DNA from: JADJAH01 sp964615795
GTDB lineage: Bacteria; Bacteroidota; Ignavibacteria; Tepidaquicellales; Tepidaquicellaceae
NCBI GenBank assembly: GCA_964615795.1
Contig: CAZTQR010000002.1
Location: 41,450 to 105,449 of the forward strand
Direction: 5' to 3'
DNA length: 64,000 nucleotides
Positions 61,224-64,000 of this stretch are shown here, in pieces. The translations under genes and the position numbers were made by a program. The notes under the pieces are model-generated. The model was not told the origin of the DNA. It saw only the letters and a program-made list of their open reading frames with translations, and did no database searches. Position 1 is the stretch's first letter; every line of letters starts with the position of its first letter.

Positions 61224-61967
61224 TCAGTTGAGCAGCTTTCCGCCGTCAACACAAATTGTTTGACCTGTAATAAAAGTGTTTTCTTCAGCAAGATACTTCA
61301 CAAGCGAAGTGACATCTTTTGAATTTCCGAATCTCTTCACAGGATACTTCCGTTCATCATCAGGATCTACATTGGCGTTTTCATCATCCTCTATCATAAT
61401 GGTACCCGGAGCAATTGAATTCACAAGAATTCCGGGAGCCAGTTTCTTGGCAAGCAGTTGTGTCAGTTTCACAACACCTGCCTTTGAAACGCTGTAAGGA
61501 ATAAATCCCGGCCAGTTTTCAAAAGCGCCGAGCGAAGAGATGTTTATTATTTTCGCCGGCTTTCTCTTATTCTCCTGCATTCTCCTAGCGCAAGCCTGGC
61601 TGAAGAACAATGTACTTTTCAGATTCACCTGAATGAACTCATCAAAGATCTCATCAGTGATGTCAAAGAAATCCACTCTGCGGAAGATAGCGGCATTGTT
61701 TACCAGCACATCCACTGTTCCGAATCTCTCAAATACAATTTCAGCCGCCTCAAAAACGGAATCCGTATTCCTTACATCACACTTTACAGGCAATACATTA
61801 ACACCCCGGCCGGCAATTTGTCTGATGGTCTCGTCAAGCAGGTTTTGCGGAGTTGAATTGTAAGTAAATGCTATGTCAAAACCGGATCCGGCCAGAGCCA
61901 GTGCAATTTGTTTTCCGAGTCGCCTGCCGCCGCCGGTCACAAGAGCGGTCTTCTGAGTAAGATCCAA
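61224..61967 (-). CDS. SDR-family oxidoreductase (FolM/pteridine-reductase-like)
   Basis: 247 aa from the TTG at 61967. The frame is open further to a GTG at 62018, but that lies inside the tRNA-Arg gene. The Rossmann motif TGGGRRLGKQIALAL matches the TGxxxRxG pattern of pteridine reductases and FolM rather than TGxxxGxG. Catalytic Ser and YSVSK are in INISSLGAFENWPGFIPYSV and SKAG. NADP dependence is inferred from the Arg residues. Substrate (dihydrobiopterin/folate or a 3-oxo compound) is uncertain. No Shine-Dalgarno sequence is seen before the TTG, so the start is tentative. Confidence 0.85.
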   Translation of the reverse strand: MDLTQKTALVTGGGRRLGKQIALALAGSGFDIAFTYNSTPQNLLDETIRQIAGRGVNVLPVKCDVRNTDSVFEAAEIVFERFGTVDVLVNNAAIFRRVDFFDITDEIFDEFIQVNLKSTLFFSQACARRMQENKRKPAKIINISSLGAFENWPGFIPYSVSKAGVVKLTQLLAKKLAPGILVNSIAPGTIMIEDDENANVDPDDERKYPVKRFGNSKDVTSLVKYLAEENTFITGQTICVDGGKLLN

Positions 61968-61988
61968 TCGGGTGAATGTATTACTGTG

Positions 61989-62062
61989 TGCCCTTGGGAT
62001 GACTCGAACATCCGACACGCAGTTTAGGAAACTGCTGCTCTATCCACCTGAGCTACAAGGGC
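61989..62062 (-). tRNA. tRNA-Arg (anticodon CCU)
   Basis: A full cloverleaf in 74 bases: acceptor GCCCTTG/CAAGGGC with discriminator A, D-arm GCTC/GAGC, anticodon stem GCAGT/ACTGC with loop TTCCTAA, T-arm GGATG/CATCC with loop TTCGAGT. It is the first element of a minus-strand operon; the SDR gene begins 21 bases downstream. Confidence 0.97.
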
Positions 62063-62070
62063 AGTAATTT

Positions 62071-62101
62071 GTAAAATACCGAATCGCGGAAAGTTATTCA
62101 A
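62071..62101 (-). promoter_or_regulatory. Promoter of tRNA-Arg and the housekeeping operon
   Basis: The minus strand has TTG (62099-62101), a 20-base spacer and TATTTTAC (62071-62078), a six-of-eight match to TAnnTTTG counting the free positions. The spacing equals that at 54396-54426. The tRNA starts nine bases farther on. Confidence 0.5.
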
Positions 62102-62481
62102 TTTCAATTTTGGTAAACTGAATAAGAAACGAATATGATTGTGGTTATCTAGATGTGTGTACATATGCAACTTTGCGAGAAAGCACTGTGCCGTGATTGA
62201 TTTGATTGATCCTAACATTTACGGAACGAGTTCAATCAAATTCATATATTGACTCTCGCAATCATTATCAATACTACAAATATTGGACTCTTCAACTCTG
62301 GCGAATAATTGAATCAACATGATTATCGTTTTCCGAAGCACCTGGAATTGATTCATAAGGTAATCTTCAAGATCAATTCGAGCTATTGCGAAGCAGCCGG
62401 AATTATTCATCCAATTCGAAATTTGAGTGATACTTTAAACGGGATTTGCGGCTTACCATTGCCGGATAGATTTAGTATGCA
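62102..62481. other. Gene-free interval between tRNA-Arg and the rRNA operon
   Basis: 380 bases in which I see no coding gene, RNA gene or repeat. It separates the rRNA terminator from the tRNA-Arg promoter. Confidence 0.5.
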
Positions 62482-62518
62482 GAAACAAAAAAGCCGCAAC
62501 CTGTAGAGGCTGCGGCTT
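62482..62518 (-). terminator. rRNA operon terminator
   Basis: Stem AAGCCGCA/TGCGGCTT (62491-62498 and 62511-62518), extended inside by CCT/AGG, followed on the minus strand by TTTTTTG. It lies 9 bases past the 5S gene. Confidence 0.93.
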
Positions 62519-62526
62519 CAGAATAA

Positions 62527-62644
<118 letters not shown>

Positions 62645-62712
62645 AATCAAAAAAATCGGATCCATAAAAAAGCTTATTGATGCTCAAACACTACCTTACC
62701 AATAGAGGGTAA

Positions 62713-64000
<1,288 letters not shown>

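Noticed and set aside
62219..62410. Small minus-strand frame before the rRNA terminator
   Set aside because: No ribosome-binding site, atypical composition and no recognisable sequence; more likely spacer.

Overview
The window looks like chromosomal DNA from the Ignavibacteria/Kapabacteria side of the Bacteroidota (FCB) group. Five secreted proteins end in a type IX secretion (T9SS) type A sorting domain with NYPNPFNP-like motifs. Three promoters fit or nearly fit the Bacteroidota -7 box TAnnTTTG. The omega subunit is of the Bacteroidota type, and many exported beta-propeller proteins are present. Species cannot be named from sequence alone.

Layout. (1) 1-13999: an envelope and secretome region. 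It holds an LVIVD-repeat protein cut by the left edge, an Asp-box sialidase-fold protein, YCF48-like propellers, an exported endonuclease/phosphatase-fold protein, a nine-haem cytochrome with a T9SS tail, and a small outer-membrane barrel. (2) 14192-20041: a tripartite RND efflux operon. (3) 20042-23634: a 28-bp GC-hairpin tandem repeat, a beta-helix protein and a small membrane protein. (4) 23811-25562: ahcY read into tRNA-Thr(CGU), and a 134-bp inverted-repeat element. (5) 25685-39015, all on the minus strand: the most unusual part. Two NarL-type response regulators, each with a 14-blade Reg_prop histidine kinase, surround a secreted module-only T9SS protein. They are followed by an array of small lipoproteins that includes a 32-codon remnant. 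(6) 39405-49361: aspS, hppD, a DEAD-box helicase, TerC, a carbohydrate esterase and a SpoIIE-type phosphatase. (7) 49593-55013, plus strand: hutH, a BrkB-family protein, a second SpoIIE phosphatase, an M48 protease and an HMA-like secreted protein. (8) 55068-62101, minus strand: tRNA-Arg(CCU) heads a tight eight-gene housekeeping operon (SDR, LOG, yicC, gmk, rpoZ, coaBC, udg, dnaB). (9) 62482-64000: the 3' end of an rRNA operon (23S, 5S, terminator).

Two cross-cutting signals stand out. First, six exported proteins with unrelated N-terminal domains end in the same ~170-residue module: a beta-sandwich-like part with an RNSIETWS-type motif and AYGSN, then a dockerin-like pair of calcium loops. 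Five of the six have no T9SS tail. Second, a 16-bp motif, TAGGGGWAWTTANCTA, occurs three times, always between one of the paired response-regulator genes and the adjacent lipoprotein or secreted-protein gene. In two cases it lies exactly 46 bp upstream of a -7-like box. Together these suggest a two-component-controlled surface-protein regulon that I cannot match to a described system.
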